This document shows positions 26,451-36,182 of a DNA stretch of 64,000 nt, in pieces. Location of the stretch: positions 355,230 to 419,229 of the forward strand of contig PBKD01000014.1 of the NCBI GenBank assembly GCA_002722055.1. The letters are read 5' to 3'. Position numbers and translations under genes: made by a program. Position 1 is the first letter of the stretch. The number at the start of each line of letters is the position of its first letter. The notes under the pieces are model-generated. The model did no database searches, was not told the DNA's origin, and was given only the letters and a program-made list of their open reading frames with translations. This DNA is from Rhodospirillaceae bacterium (GTDB lineage Bacteria; Pseudomonadota; Alphaproteobacteria; SHVP01).

Positions 26451-28061
26451 ATGTTAAAAAACAAATATATCTTATTAGGCATTTTTTTATTATCTTGGGT
26501 GCTATCAATTGCACTTGGCTTGTTTTATATTTCACCGAACTCAGATGATATTTTTTATGCCCTACCTGCTCTTGGTTTTGCAAACAATGGGGAGCTTGGG
26601 ATACCATATTTAAATGGTGAAACATGGAAAATACTATTTAATTTTCCTACTTATTCTCTTTTACAGGGCTTAGTATTTACAGTAATTCAATTTTTAGAAT
26701 TCAAAATTACATTTATGTCATACAGGCTATCTCACTCATTATTCGTAATTTTTTTCATATTAATAAGCTCTTTATTCATTTTAAAGAATGCTAAAAAAAA
26801 TAAGCTTGAATTTTTCTTTCCTAGCATTCTATTTCTAGGACTTCTCGGCCTTATTCCTTTTTCAATGACTTGGATTATATTTAGACCTGAGGTAACTGGT
26901 CTATTATTTTTTATTACAGGGTTTTGGTTATTAAATTCAGCATTTAATAAAAAAAATATACATATCTATATTATTTTTGGATCTTTATTCATAGGATTCA
27001 CACCTACACTACATCCATTATTTTCAATAATATCTTTTTTTTCAATCCTAGGCTTTATAATTCATTTTTTAAAAAATAAGGAATTATTCAAGTCTTTTTT
27101 AATCTCCATTTTTTCAATAATTCCTATTTTGATATTAGTTACTTATTTTCTCCTTTCCGATGGATATATTGAAGTTATTAAAGGTCAAATTCCACTTACT
27201 ACTAACGGGCATAGAGCTATATTTGGATTAATTTTTCGTTTACTTGATTTTGACATTAACTGGACTGTTGGAGTTTTAAAAATTTATTACCTAATCTATT
27301 TAAGTATAATTTTTTTGGCTGTTGCTACGATTATAATAAGTATAAAAAATTATTTTATAAATACGTTATTATTTACAAGATATAGAATAAATATACTAAT
27401 TCTAATTCTTTCATGCCTTTTTACATTAATTATATCTTTTGATTTAATTTATATCCACGCAACTATTAGTGTATTATTACTTTTTGCAATAATATCCCTA
27501 CATCAAGAAAAAATTAATATTTACTTTATGAACACAAAAAAATTATTTAAATTTTTTATATTGATATTATTGTTTCTTTTTCCTTTTTCATGGAGCTCTA
27601 TCAACTTTGCAAAGTATAATTTAAAAGAAAATAATTACCTATCCTCATGGGATCTAATTAATGAATTGGAATCATTTTCTAACAGGAAAATAAATACTTT
27701 TGTGGTTGCCCATCAGTTAGCTCCACTTGTAATTGAAAAACTAGGAAAACCAGATAATTACAATGCTTACTGGCTTTTCCCTAGCGTAGGGCAAATCTAC
27801 AGACCCAAGAATGAGATAGAACGAATAAATAAAATATTAAATCAGAAAGTTTATAATCAATCTGCTTTTTGGATTCTAAGATCTAAAGACGAAACTCAGG
27901 GTTACTCAGTGCTAGATGATAGATCATTTTGTATAGACGTGCCTTTATCTACTCAAAAAAATAACTCCCCTATAAAAATAAAAGTTTTAGATCCACAAAT
28001 TATATATAAATCATTTAAATATACTGTAGTAAAAGGAAGAAAATCACTTAAGGGCTGCTGA
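26451..28061 (+). CDS. Multi-pass membrane protein, GT-C glycosyltransferase-like
   Basis: 536 residues with about eleven hydrophobic segments in the first 380 residues and a soluble C-terminal tail. The first extracytoplasmic loop has SPNSDDIFYALPALGFANNG, with paired acidic residues as in the polyprenyl-phosphate-sugar-dependent GT-C superfamily (ArnT/PMT-like). That placement is structural reasoning, not a confident family match. It is convergent with an MBOAT acyltransferase 18 bases away, so a joint role in surface-glycan building is plausible but unproven. Confidence 0.5.
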   Translation: MLKNKYILLGIFLLSWVLSIALGLFYISPNSDDIFYALPALGFANNGELGIPYLNGETWKILFNFPTYSLLQGLVFTVIQFLEFKITFMSYRLSHSLFVIFFILISSLFILKNAKKNKLEFFFPSILFLGLLGLIPFSMTWIIFRPEVTGLLFFITGFWLLNSAFNKKNIHIYIIFGSLFIGFTPTLHPLFSIISFFSILGFIIHFLKNKELFKSFLISIFSIIPILILVTYFLLSDGYIEVIKGQIPLTTNGHRAIFGLIFRLLDFDINWTVGVLKIYYLIYLSIIFLAVATIIISIKNYFINTLLFTRYRINILILILSCLFTLIISFDLIYIHATISVLLLFAIISLHQEKINIYFMNTKKLFKFFILILLFLFPFSWSSINFAKYNLKENNYLSSWDLINELESFSNRKINTFVVAHQLAPLVIEKLGKPDNYNAYWLFPSVGQIYRPKNEIERINKILNQKVYNQSAFWILRSKDETQGYSVLDDRSFCIDVPLSTQKNNSPIKIKVLDPQIIYKSFKYTVVKGRKSLKGC

Positions 28062-28078
28062 GAAATCAAATGTATATA

Positions 28079-29506
28079 TTAGAATTGAAAATATACAAAT
28101 TCATTACCTGAGAAATTTCCAAAAAGTAGTATTGTCCAAGCTGAAATAAATATTCCTAATACTCTTAAACTATATGATTTTTTATAAATACTATATATAA
28201 ATCTAGTTTCTCTAAATATATCAACAATTAAGACAAAAAATAATCCTAGAAAACATTTTACTACTAATGGTGTTGCAAAATTCGAGTTTGTTGTACTTAT
28301 ATCAAAAGTGAATATAGCTTTGATTATATAAATCGAGTCATCAAGTGAATTACTTCTAAAAAATACCCAGGCAATAGAAGTTAAAGAAAACACGATAAAA
28401 ATTAATAATATTTTTTGAACAGCTTTAATATATTTATTTGTATTATAATTTAAGATACTTGCTAAGTATTTGAAGATAATTAAATATATACCATGTAATA
28501 GACCCCATATTATGAATGTTAATGCTGCTCCATGCCATAGACCTCCTAAAACCATTGTGGTTATAAGGTTAAAACTTGTTCGAATATAGCCTTTTCTATT
28601 ACCACCTATTGAAATATAGAGATAATCTCTAAGCCATGAGGATAATGAGATATGCCACCTCTTCCAGAACTCACTAAAACTAGAGGCAAAGTAAGGCCTT
28701 TTAAAATTTGGATCTAAATCAAAGCCCAAAATTTTTGCTAAACCAATAGCAATGAGAGAATAGCCGGCAAAATCACCATAAATTTGAAAACTAAACATCA
28801 AAGTTGCTAAAATAAGATCTAAACTTGCAAAACTTTGAGGATTATCAAAATAGCCATTTATATTAATTAAAAACCCCAAATTATCTGCAAGAACTACTTT
28901 TAATAAATAGCCCCATATTATTAATTCTACTCCTTTAAATAATCTATAAAAATTTATTTCTTTCGGTGCTCTAAGCTGTGGCAATAATTTTGACGCCCTA
29001 ACTATCGGCCCAGCAACAAGTTGTGGGAACATAGAAATGTAAGCAGCAAAATTTAAAAAACTTTTCTCTGGTTCTATTTTTTTTTTATAAATATCAATGG
29101 TATAACTTAATGATTGAAAAGTATAAAAAGAAATACCTACCGGCAAGATTATATTTAATGTAGGCCAATCCGGTTTGAAACCAATATTAGTTAATAGTAA
29201 AGCGAAAGATTCAACAAAAAAATCTAAATATTTAAATATTCCTAAAATAGTTAAATTAGTAAATATACTAATAAAAAGAAGAAGTCTCCTATGAATAATT
29301 CTTTTTTCTATGCCAAGTTTGGAACCCAAAAAATAATCAACAACTGTGGAAAGAAGTATTAACGCCAAAAATCTCCAGTCCCAAAAAGAATAAAAAATAT
29401 AACTTGCAAAAAGTATATAGAGAATTTTTATCTTACTTTTAAAAAAAAAGTAAAAAATGAGAAATATACTGATAAATACTAAAAATATTAAGCTATTAAA
29501 TGTCAA
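28079..29506 (-). CDS. MBOAT-family membrane O-acyltransferase (AlgI/DltB-like)
   Basis: 475 residues with about ten membrane segments. Diagnostic motifs are the entry WKRWHISLSSWLRDYLYISI and the conserved histidine region LGGLWHGAALTFIIWGLLHG. Relatives move acyl groups, usually acetyl, across the inner membrane onto polysaccharides. The usual periplasmic partner (AlgJ/AlgX-like SGNH protein) is not next to it in this window. Substrate unknown. It starts 27 bases from tRNA-Ser on the same strand. Confidence 0.9.
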   Translation of the reverse strand: MTFNSLIFLVFISIFLIFYFFFKSKIKILYILFASYIFYSFWDWRFLALILLSTVVDYFLGSKLGIEKRIIHRRLLLFISIFTNLTILGIFKYLDFFVESFALLLTNIGFKPDWPTLNIILPVGISFYTFQSLSYTIDIYKKKIEPEKSFLNFAAYISMFPQLVAGPIVRASKLLPQLRAPKEINFYRLFKGVELIIWGYLLKVVLADNLGFLININGYFDNPQSFASLDLILATLMFSFQIYGDFAGYSLIAIGLAKILGFDLDPNFKRPYFASSFSEFWKRWHISLSSWLRDYLYISIGGNRKGYIRTSFNLITTMVLGGLWHGAALTFIIWGLLHGIYLIIFKYLASILNYNTNKYIKAVQKILLIFIVFSLTSIAWVFFRSNSLDDSIYIIKAIFTFDISTTNSNFATPLVVKCFLGLFFVLIVDIFRETRFIYSIYKKSYSLRVLGIFISAWTILLFGNFSGNEFVYFQF

Positions 29507-29532
29507 AATTTTTCCTAAATAAAAAATTTAAG

Positions 29533-29622
29533 TGGCGGAGAGAGAGGGATTCGAACCCTCGATACGATTACTCGTATACACGCTTTCCAAGCGTGCGCCT
29601 TAAGCCACTCGGCCACCTCTCC
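29533..29622 (-). tRNA. tRNA-Ser (GGA)
   Basis: 90-nt class II tRNA on the minus strand. The acceptor GGAGAGG pairs with the 3' strand before discriminator G, and CCA is encoded (29535-29533). The anticodon loop reads TTGGAAA, giving anticodon GGA, and the long variable arm (TATACGAGTAATCGTATC) is typical of serine tRNAs. The T-arm has GGTTCGAATCC. Confidence 0.95.
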
Positions 29623-29761
29623 AAAAACTACCTAAATAAATATCCACAAAAAAACTACATTTTACAATTAATTATAATTAATTATTAGTAAAAATTGTGA
29701 ATTTAAACTCGATGTAATGTTATAATAAAAATCATATATTTATAATAGGAATAATTCAGTT

Positions 29762-30058
29762 ATATTACATATTTTAAAATATCTTGCAATTCTAGCCTTC
29801 TTTTTTTTCCTTGGATGGGACTCAGTCAAATCAATTTATCTAGGAAAAATAATTTATACAACCATTGGTGAACATTGGTTTCTATTAGATAAAAATAGTA
29901 TAATTTTAACACAGTCAATTATACAGAGATACATTCATTACAAGTTGTGGGACCCATTACTATTGATAATAATTCAAATGCCTACTTGGGGTTTTTTCAT
30001 TATTACTTTTTTGATTATTAAAATTATACCTACAAAAAAGAAGCGATGGTTCAAATGA
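29762..30058 (+). CDS. Small two-helix membrane protein with no standard start codon
   Basis: An open frame of about 98 codons fills the gap between tRNA-Ser and lepA, yet contains no ATG, GTG or TTG until Leu near codon 62. The translation is protein-like: a membrane helix (LKYLAILAFFFFLGW), a conserved-looking middle (IGEHWFLLDKNSI, then YIHYKLWDPLLL) and a second helix ending KKKRWFK. It resembles small uncharacterised membrane proteins of alphaproteobacteria with GE.WF and LWDP motifs. Candidate start is ATA at 29762, 11 bases after AGGA; a perfect TATAAT lies at 29741-29746. The stop is one base from the convergent lepA stop. Confidence 0.6.
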   Translation: MLHILKYLAILAFFFFLGWDSVKSIYLGKIIYTTIGEHWFLLDKNSIILTQSIIQRYIHYKLWDPLLLIIIQMPTWGFFIITFLIIKIIPTKKKRWFK

Positions 30059-30059
30059 T

Positions 30060-31862
30060 TTAGTCATCACCAATCTTCAAAGCTGCTATAAAAGCATCTT
30101 GAGGGATCTCTATCTTTCCAAATTGACGCATACGTTTCTTTCCTTTTTTTTGTTTCTCAAGTAATTTTCGCTTTCTTGAAATATCACCTCCATAGCATTT
30201 TGCTAAAACATCTTTTCTCATAGCGCTAAGAGTTTCTCTAGCTATTACTTTTCCCCCTATTGCGGCTTGAATAGGAACTTTAAACAACTGTCTTGGAATT
30301 AAATCCTTTAACCTCTCACAAATTACTCGGCCTCTACTCTCTGCTCTAAGTTTATTTACAATCATAGATAAAGCATCAATACCTTCATTATTGACAAGAA
30401 TTTGCATCTTAACTAAATTTCCTTTTTCATAATTATCAAGTTGATAGTCAAAGCTCGCATACCCTTTACTAATTGATTTAAGTCTGTCATAAAAATCAAA
30501 AACTACCTCATTAAGTGGTAATTTATATACAACTACTGCTCTATTCCCTATATAAGATAGATCTTCTTGAGATCCTCTTCTATCTTCACATAATTTTAAA
30601 ACACTTCCTAAATACTCATCTGGAACCATTATAGTAGCTTTTATCCATGGTTCTTCTACAAAGTCAATTTGAGTCGGATCAGGCCAATCAGCAGGATTAT
30701 GAAGTTCAATGATTTTTCCATCTATAAAGTGCGCTTTATATATAACACTAGGTGCAGTTGTAATCAGGTTTAATTTAAACTCTCTCTCTAGTCTCTCCTG
30801 AATTATTTCGAGATGAAGTAAACCAAGGAAACCGCACCTAAAACCAAAACCTAAAGCAGGCGAATTCTCTTTTTCAAAAATAAAACTTGAATCATTTAGT
30901 TTTAACTTTTCTAAGCTATCTTTTAATTGAATATAATCCCCAGAATCAATAGGAAAAAGACCACAAAATACAACAGGTATACTAGGTTTGAAACCACTTA
31001 AAGGCTTAGAAATTGGGCTTAAAGAGTTGGTTAAAGTATCTCCAACTGATGTATCTGCCACTTGTTTTATCCCTGCAATTACAAAACCAATTTCACCAGC
31101 ACTTAAAGAATCTACATCTCTAGCTTTTGGATCAAAAACACCAACTTTTTCAACTATATGATCGGATTCTGCCGCCATCATTCGTAACTTCATTCCTTTT
31201 TCAATCCTACCATTATATACACGAACTAGTATCACTACGCCTAAATAGGCATCATACCAAGAGTCTACTAATAGAGCTTCTAGTTCATCATCACTTTTCA
31301 TACTTGGCGGACTTAATTTTATTACTAGTTCTTCCAGAACATCTTTTACACCATGACCTGTTTTAGCTGAAATATAAACAGACTCCGATGCGTCAATACC
31401 AATTACATCTTCAATCTGTTGCTTTACCTTTTCCGGCTCTGATGCTGGCAAATCTATCTTATTTAACACAATTAAAATATCATGATTAGCATCAATTGCT
31501 TGATAAACGTTAGCTAGTGTTTGAGCTTCAACACCTTGACTAGAGTCCACAAGCAGAATTGACCCTTCACAAGCAGCTAGGGATCTACTTACCTCATAAG
31601 AAAAATCTACATGACCAGGAGTATCAATTAAATTTAAAATGTAGTCTCTACCATCTTTCGCCTGAAAAGATAGCCGAACTGTTTGTGCTTTAATAGTAAT
31701 TCCTCTTTCTCTTTCTATATCCATAGAGTCCAAGACCTGAGCCTTCATCTCTCTTTTATTAAGGCCTCCACATGTCTCAATCATTCTATCTGCTAAAGTT
31801 GATTTACCATGGTCAATGTGTGCCACTATTGCAAAGTTTCTTATATGAGAAATTTCATTCAT
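30060..31862 (-). CDS. lepA: Elongation factor 4 (LepA)
   Basis: Ribosome-associated translational GTPase of 600 residues, matching the family. G1 is AHIDHGKST (14-22), G3 [17 protein letters not shown]4 NKIDLP. The LepA-specific C-terminal domain ends [20 protein letters not shown]. It is four bases downstream of pheT, so it is the last gene of the infC-rpmI-rplT-pheS-pheT-lepA run. Its role in initiation or back-translocation is debated. Confidence 0.97.
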   Translation of the reverse strand: MNEISHIRNFAIVAHIDHGKSTLADRMIETCGGLNKREMKAQVLDSMDIERERGITIKAQTVRLSFQAKDGRDYILNLIDTPGHVDFSYEVSRSLAACEGSILLVDSSQGVEAQTLANVYQAIDANHDILIVLNKIDLPASEPEKVKQQIEDVIGIDASESVYISAKTGHGVKDVLEELVIKLSPPSMKSDDELEALLVDSWYDAYLGVVILVRVYNGRIEKGMKLRMMAAESDHIVEKVGVFDPKARDVDSLSAGEIGFVIAGIKQVADTSVGDTLTNSLSPISKPLSGFKPSIPVVFCGLFPIDSGDYIQLKDSLEKLKLNDSSFIFEKENSPALGFGFRCGFLGLLHLEIIQERLEREFKLNLITTAPSVIYKAHFIDGKIIELHNPADWPDPTQIDFVEEPWIKATIMVPDEYLGSVLKLCEDRRGSQEDLSYIGNRAVVVYKLPLNEVVFDFYDRLKSISKGYASFDYQLDNYEKGNLVKMQILVNNEGIDALSMIVNKLRAESRGRVICERLKDLIPRQLFKVPIQAAIGGKVIARETLSAMRKDVLAKCYGGDISRKRKLLEKQKKGKKRMRQFGKIEIPQDAFIAALKIGDD

Positions 31863-31865
31863 TTT

Positions 31866-34262
31866 TTAATTACGTAGTTCAGCACCTGAGGAATAATTTG
31901 CTATTTTAATAATTTTTTTACAAATTTTTTCTATTTCTGAATCAGTAAAAGTTTTATCTGATGGCTCTAAGATAACTGTTATTGCTATAGATTTTTTATC
32001 TTTATCAATTGATTCATGCTTGAAAACATCAAAAATCAAAATTTCTTTAATTGCAGCTATGTTAGATTTCTTTATTGGAAGAATTAAATCTTGAGCCGAA
32101 ACAGACTTATCAACAATAAAACTAAAATCTCTTGAGACAGAAGGAAAATCAGAGGGAGTAAAAGGTTTTCTTGAAGATAAATTAACAAAATCTGGAAAAT
32201 ATTCTAAATAAATATCTGCTGCTACAAGCGGAAAATCTATATCCATTTCCTCTAATATTTTTGGATGAACTTCACCAAAAGATACTAATTTATTGTTATT
32301 AAAATCTTTAATTATCGCTGACCTACCAGGATGAAACCAAGGTATAGCTTGTTGATCAATTGGCAATTTATCAATTTCAAAATTAAAAAATTTTAATAAG
32401 GCAACAATATCAGCCTTTATATCAAATACTGAATATTCAGATTTATTTTTTTCCCAACTTCTATGATTTTTAATTCCAGCTCTTACCAAAGTCAAAATAT
32501 TCGCTTGTTTTAAAGGAAGTTTTTTATCAAAAATTGGGCCTATTTCAAAAAGGGATATCTGATTTAAGCCTCTAACAAAATTTCTCTTACTCGCTTCCAT
32601 TAAATTTGGAATTATAGATGGACGCATAACATCTAATTCTTTACTAATTGGGTTTAATAGCTCTATTTGATTATTAGTATAATATTCAGAATATTTTTTT
32701 CTCATAAATGACCAAGTTATACATTCATTAAAACCTCTATTCACTAATACTTTTCGCACCTTATTTCTAATATTCAATTTTCCATTAAGCTTTGACTGTT
32801 TTAGCTCTGGCTTACCTCTGAAGTTGACAATAGGAATCTTGTCATACCCATTAACTCTAGATATTTCCTCAATTAAATCCGCTTCACCCTGTATATCACT
32901 CCTCCAAGAAGGCACCTTAACCTCAAAACCTGAATTATGAGTTTTTACGTTGAATCCAAGTTTAAATAATATTTCTTGGACTAAATTAGAACTTATTTCC
33001 ATACCTAAATAGTTATTGATTTTTTCTGGAAATATTAAAATTTCTTTATTTATATTTGGAACCTCACCAGCTTTCACTATTTCACTTGGATTGCCTCCAC
33101 AAATATCGATAACCATTTTAGTGGCTAGTTCTATTCCTATCTCTGCAGAATTTGGATCGACACCCCTCTCAAACCTATACCTAGCATCACTCTCTATACC
33201 ATATTTTCTCCCTGACTTTGCTACAGAAACAGGTTTAAATAATGCAGACTCTATAAAAATATCTTTCGTATTTATATTTGTACCAGATTCTTTTCCACCA
33301 ATTATTCCAGCAAGTGATAAAACGTTTTTTTTATCAGAAATAATTATCGTAGAATTATCCAAATCGTAAACTTTATCATTAAGTGCAATAATTTTTTCTC
33401 CATGTAAGGACATTCTAATTGAGAGATCTCCGTCAATCTTGCTAGAGTCAAAAACATGCAGAGGCCTTCCTAAATCAAAAGTAATATAATTCGTAATATC
33501 TACAAGAGCAGATATTGGTTTTAAACCAATTGAGATCAACCTATCCTTTAACCAACTAGGACTTTCTCTATTAACTACTCCCTTAATATACCTTCCAAAA
33601 AAAACACAACATTCATTTTTTGCTTCATCATTTATATCTACTTTAATAGGACTTTCAAATTCTCCATCAATCTTATTTATATTTAAAATCTTTAGACTAC
33701 CTAAACCTTTTGCACTTAGGTCTCTTGCTATACCCCTAACACCGAGACAATCTTGTCTATTTGGTGTAATTGCAATTTCAAATACTGGATCCATACTCTT
33801 TAAAAATTGCGATGCCTCACTACCTATAATTGAATTTTTTTCCAACTCAATAATTCCATCATGCTCGTCAGAAATACATAACTCTCTCTCCGAACAAAGC
33901 ATCCCATTACTAATAACTCCTCTTATTTTTGTTTTTTTTAATTTTTCATTATTTTCAGGTATAATTGATCCAGTAGGAGCAAAAACAACTTTCATGCCTT
34001 TAATTAAGTTATTTGCACCACAAATTACTTCTATAATTTCATTTCCTATATCAACTTTACATACACTTAACTTGTCAGCATTTGGATGTTTAAAATACTC
34101 TACTATACATCCAACTTTAAAACCTTTAAGTCTTTCACTTGGATCAAAAATTTCTTCAACTTCCAAACCTAGCGAAGTTAAAGTTTCAGAAATAGTTATT
34201 ACATCATCTTTACAATCGATAAAATCTATATGGTCTCTCAACCAAGATAAAGTGAATTTCAA
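31866..34262 (-). CDS. pheT: Phenylalanyl-tRNA synthetase beta subunit
   Basis: 798-residue beta subunit of the alpha2-beta2 class II synthetase. Visible domains include an N-terminal tRNA-binding OB fold (GCIVEYFKHPNADKLSVCKV), the B3/B4 editing region (TPNRQDCLGVRGIARDL), B5 and the catalytic-like core, and a C-terminal ferredoxin-like anticodon-binding domain starting PSDFPSVSRDFSFIVD. Its start overlaps the pheS stop by four bases, giving coupled synthesis of the two subunits. Confidence 0.97.
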   Translation of the reverse strand: MKFTLSWLRDHIDFIDCKDDVITISETLTSLGLEVEEIFDPSERLKGFKVGCIVEYFKHPNADKLSVCKVDIGNEIIEVICGANNLIKGMKVVFAPTGSIIPENNEKLKKTKIRGVISNGMLCSERELCISDEHDGIIELEKNSIIGSEASQFLKSMDPVFEIAITPNRQDCLGVRGIARDLSAKGLGSLKILNINKIDGEFESPIKVDINDEAKNECCVFFGRYIKGVVNRESPSWLKDRLISIGLKPISALVDITNYITFDLGRPLHVFDSSKIDGDLSIRMSLHGEKIIALNDKVYDLDNSTIIISDKKNVLSLAGIIGGKESGTNINTKDIFIESALFKPVSVAKSGRKYGIESDARYRFERGVDPNSAEIGIELATKMVIDICGGNPSEIVKAGEVPNINKEILIFPEKINNYLGMEISSNLVQEILFKLGFNVKTHNSGFEVKVPSWRSDIQGEADLIEEISRVNGYDKIPIVNFRGKPELKQSKLNGKLNIRNKVRKVLVNRGFNECITWSFMRKKYSEYYTNNQIELLNPISKELDVMRPSIIPNLMEASKRNFVRGLNQISLFEIGPIFDKKLPLKQANILTLVRAGIKNHRSWEKNKSEYSVFDIKADIVALLKFFNFEIDKLPIDQQAIPWFHPGRSAIIKDFNNNKLVSFGEVHPKILEEMDIDFPLVAADIYLEYFPDFVNLSSRKPFTPSDFPSVSRDFSFIVDKSVSAQDLILPIKKSNIAAIKEILIFDVFKHESIDKDKKSIAITVILEPSDKTFTDSEIEKICKKIIKIANYSSGAELRN

Positions 34263-35344
34263 AAAGAATCCTTTCTACTATTTGGAGGAAAATCAAATTG
34301 AGTAAATCCAAAATGTTTTAGCCACCTTAGGTCAGAGTCAAAAAAAGATCTTAGATCAGGCATTCCATATTTCAGCATTGCAATTCTGTCAATTCCCATA
34401 CCAAAAGCAAATCCTTGATATTTTTTTGAGTCAACACCGCAGTTTTCAAGAACAACAGGATTTACCATCCCACAACCAAGTATTTCAAGCCAATCTTGGT
34501 CTCCATCAAGTACAATCTTATTTCCCTCTCTAATACAGCCTATGTCCATTTCTGCAGACGGTTCTGTGAAAGGAAAATAACTTGGCCTAAAACGATAATT
34601 TATTTTTTCTTTATTAAAAAATTTTTTTACGAACTCTACTAAACAACCCTTAAGGTGCCCCATATGGCTCTTCTCATCAATCACCAGGCCTTCAACCTGG
34701 TGAAACATAGGAGTATGAGTTTGATCTGAGTCCGACCTATATGTTCTTCCTGGCACAATTATATTTATTGGTGGCTTAGATTTCATCATAGTTCTTACCT
34801 GAACTGGCGATGTATGTGTCCTTAAAACTTCTGATGTTTTTGATTCAATTTCATTTTCTTTTTGCAAATAAAAGGTATCATGCATCTGCCTTGCAGGGTG
34901 TTCAGGTGGAATATTTAATGCAGTAAAATTATGCCAGTCATCCTCTATATCAGGCCCTTCAGCAATATCAAATCCCATTTCACCAAAAATAAGTGATACC
35001 TCTTGAATAACTTGGCTTACAGGATGAATAGTCCCGTTCGATTCAAGATTTACAGGAAGAGTCAAATCTAAGAAGTCTGATTTAAGTTTTTTTTCGAGGT
35101 TAATATTTTTTATTAATAATCGCTTATCATTAATTAATTTACTAATTTTTAATTTAAGCGTATTTATTTCTTTTCCAAAAGATTTTCTCTTATCAATATT
35201 CATATCAGATAATGAACGCATAATCTCAGTAATTTTACCTTTTTTTCCTAATGCGAACACTCTAATTTTTTCAATTGAATCCTCTGTATCAGCTTTATTA
35301 AGCTGCTCAACAATAGATTCCTCAATTTTATTTAATTCATTCAT
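34259..35344 (-). CDS. pheS: Phenylalanyl-tRNA synthetase alpha subunit
   Basis: 361-residue catalytic subunit charging tRNA-Phe. It has the N-terminal coiled-coil, class II motif 1 with HPVSQVIQEV, motif 2 RTHTSPVQVRTM and YRSDSDQTHTPMFHQVEG, and motif 3 GFAFGMGIDRIAMLKYGMPD. The Ala/Gly-type binding pocket residues sit in the last motif. It lies 70 bases after rplT; that gap shows no leader peptide or attenuator-like hairpin by eye. Confidence 0.97.
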   Translation of the reverse strand: MNELNKIEESIVEQLNKADTEDSIEKIRVFALGKKGKITEIMRSLSDMNIDKRKSFGKEINTLKLKISKLINDKRLLIKNINLEKKLKSDFLDLTLPVNLESNGTIHPVSQVIQEVSLIFGEMGFDIAEGPDIEDDWHNFTALNIPPEHPARQMHDTFYLQKENEIESKTSEVLRTHTSPVQVRTMMKSKPPINIIVPGRTYRSDSDQTHTPMFHQVEGLVIDEKSHMGHLKGCLVEFVKKFFNKEKINYRFRPSYFPFTEPSAEMDIGCIREGNKIVLDGDQDWLEILGCGMVNPVVLENCGVDSKKYQGFAFGMGIDRIAMLKYGMPDLRSFFDSDLRWLKHFGFTQFDFPPNSRKDSF

Positions 35345-35414
35345 TTGTTTTAAATTATAGTTTAATTATTGATAAAGAAGATAAACATAATTACAACAGG
35401 AACAAATGATAACC

Positions 35415-35789
35415 TTATTTTTCTTGTGAATTAGATCCTAGAGCGTTTTCAGCTTGCTTGGCAAGGTGTTTGAAGGCCAAAGGTTCTGTAGCAGCTAAGT
35501 TAGCAAGGTTTTTTCTATCAATTTCAATTCCACAAAGCTTTAGTCCGTTTATAAATCTGGCATAAGTCATACCTTCGAGCCTTGCACCTGCATTTATACG
35601 TTGGATCCATAAAGAGCGAAAATTTCTTTTTTTCACTCTTCTATCCCTATATGCATATTGTAAACTTTTTTCAACAGCCTGAACCGCAACTCTAAAAGTA
35701 TTTTTTCTCCTACCACTGTAACCTTTAGCTTTAGTTAACACTTTTCGATGTCGAGCATGAGCTGTTACACCTCTTTTAACCCGGGACAT
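35415..35789 (-). CDS. rplT: Large ribosomal subunit protein bL20
   Basis: 124-residue, highly basic 23S-binding assembly protein. Typical opening [20 protein letters not shown] and [24 protein letters not shown]. In E. coli L20 also represses rpmI-rplT translation by binding a pseudoknot upstream of rpmI; a candidate pseudoknot is present here in the infC-rpmI gap. It follows rpmI by 15 bases. Confidence 0.98.
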   Translation of the reverse strand: MSRVKRGVTAHARHRKVLTKAKGYSGRRKNTFRVAVQAVEKSLQYAYRDRRVKKRNFRSLWIQRINAGARLEGMTYARFINGLKLCGIEIDRKNLANLAATEPLAFKHLAKQAENALGSNSQEK

Positions 35790-35804
35790 AACTGAAATAC
35801 CTTT

Positions 35805-36002
35805 CTAAGCGTAGGGTAAAAATTGTTTAACTATTTTTGCGTCAGAAGATGACATGATTGTAGTACCTCGCTGATTACGTATTTGCTTATTGGTTCTTTT
35901 AATCATTCCATGTCTCTTACCAGCTTGGTTCATTCTTACTTTGCCAGATGCGGTAAGGCTAAATCTTTTTTTAGCTCCACTTTTATTTTTAAGTTTGGGC
36001 AA
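35805..36002 (-). CDS. rpmI: Large ribosomal subunit protein bL35
   Basis: 65-residue basic ribosomal protein ([20 protein letters not shown]). The start codon is TTG with GGAG six bases upstream (36012-36009), so translation may be set low by default and responsive to leader structure. It is separated from infC by a 180-base region with a possible pseudoknot. Start is firm because PKLK is the family N-terminus. Confidence 0.97.
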   Translation of the reverse strand: MPKLKNKSGAKKRFSLTASGKVRMNQAGKRHGMIKRTNKQIRNQRGTTIMSSSDAKIVKQFLPYA

Positions 36003-36040
36003 TTTCTACTCCTAAATAATTAAATAAATCCTAGCAAACT

Positions 36041-36169
36041 CGGCATGCCCCGCCGGAATACTAATTTGTCATTGTTTATACATTTATGGTATTAACTTCG
36101 CAAGTGGTGAGTATAAATAAATCAATGACTTTATTGAAATAATTGCAGATTAAATAAAAAACTTGCGAA
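36041..36169 (-). promoter_or_regulatory. Candidate L20-type pseudoknot leader upstream of rpmI
   Basis: Read on the RNA strand, four segments occur in the order A-B-A'-B'. A is UUCGCAAGU (36169-36161), B is GUCAUUG (36129-36123), A' is ACUUGCGAA (36105-36097) and B' is CAAUGAC (36074-36068). A pairs with A' (9 bp, perfect) and B with B' (7 bp, perfect), an H-type pseudoknot topology with linkers of 31, 17 and 22 nt. Downstream, CGGC-(7 nt)-GCCG (36055-36041) forms a GC-rich hairpin before the rpmI ribosome-binding site. E. coli L20 binds a pseudoknot at the equivalent place; function here is inferred. Confidence 0.55.
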
Positions 36170-36182
36170 ATTTAAAGGGTTT

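Noticed and set aside
29500..29688. Plus-strand frame of 62 codons reading [20 protein letters not shown]
   Set aside because: It is the antisense translation of tRNA-Ser(GGA), a well-known artefact, not a gene.
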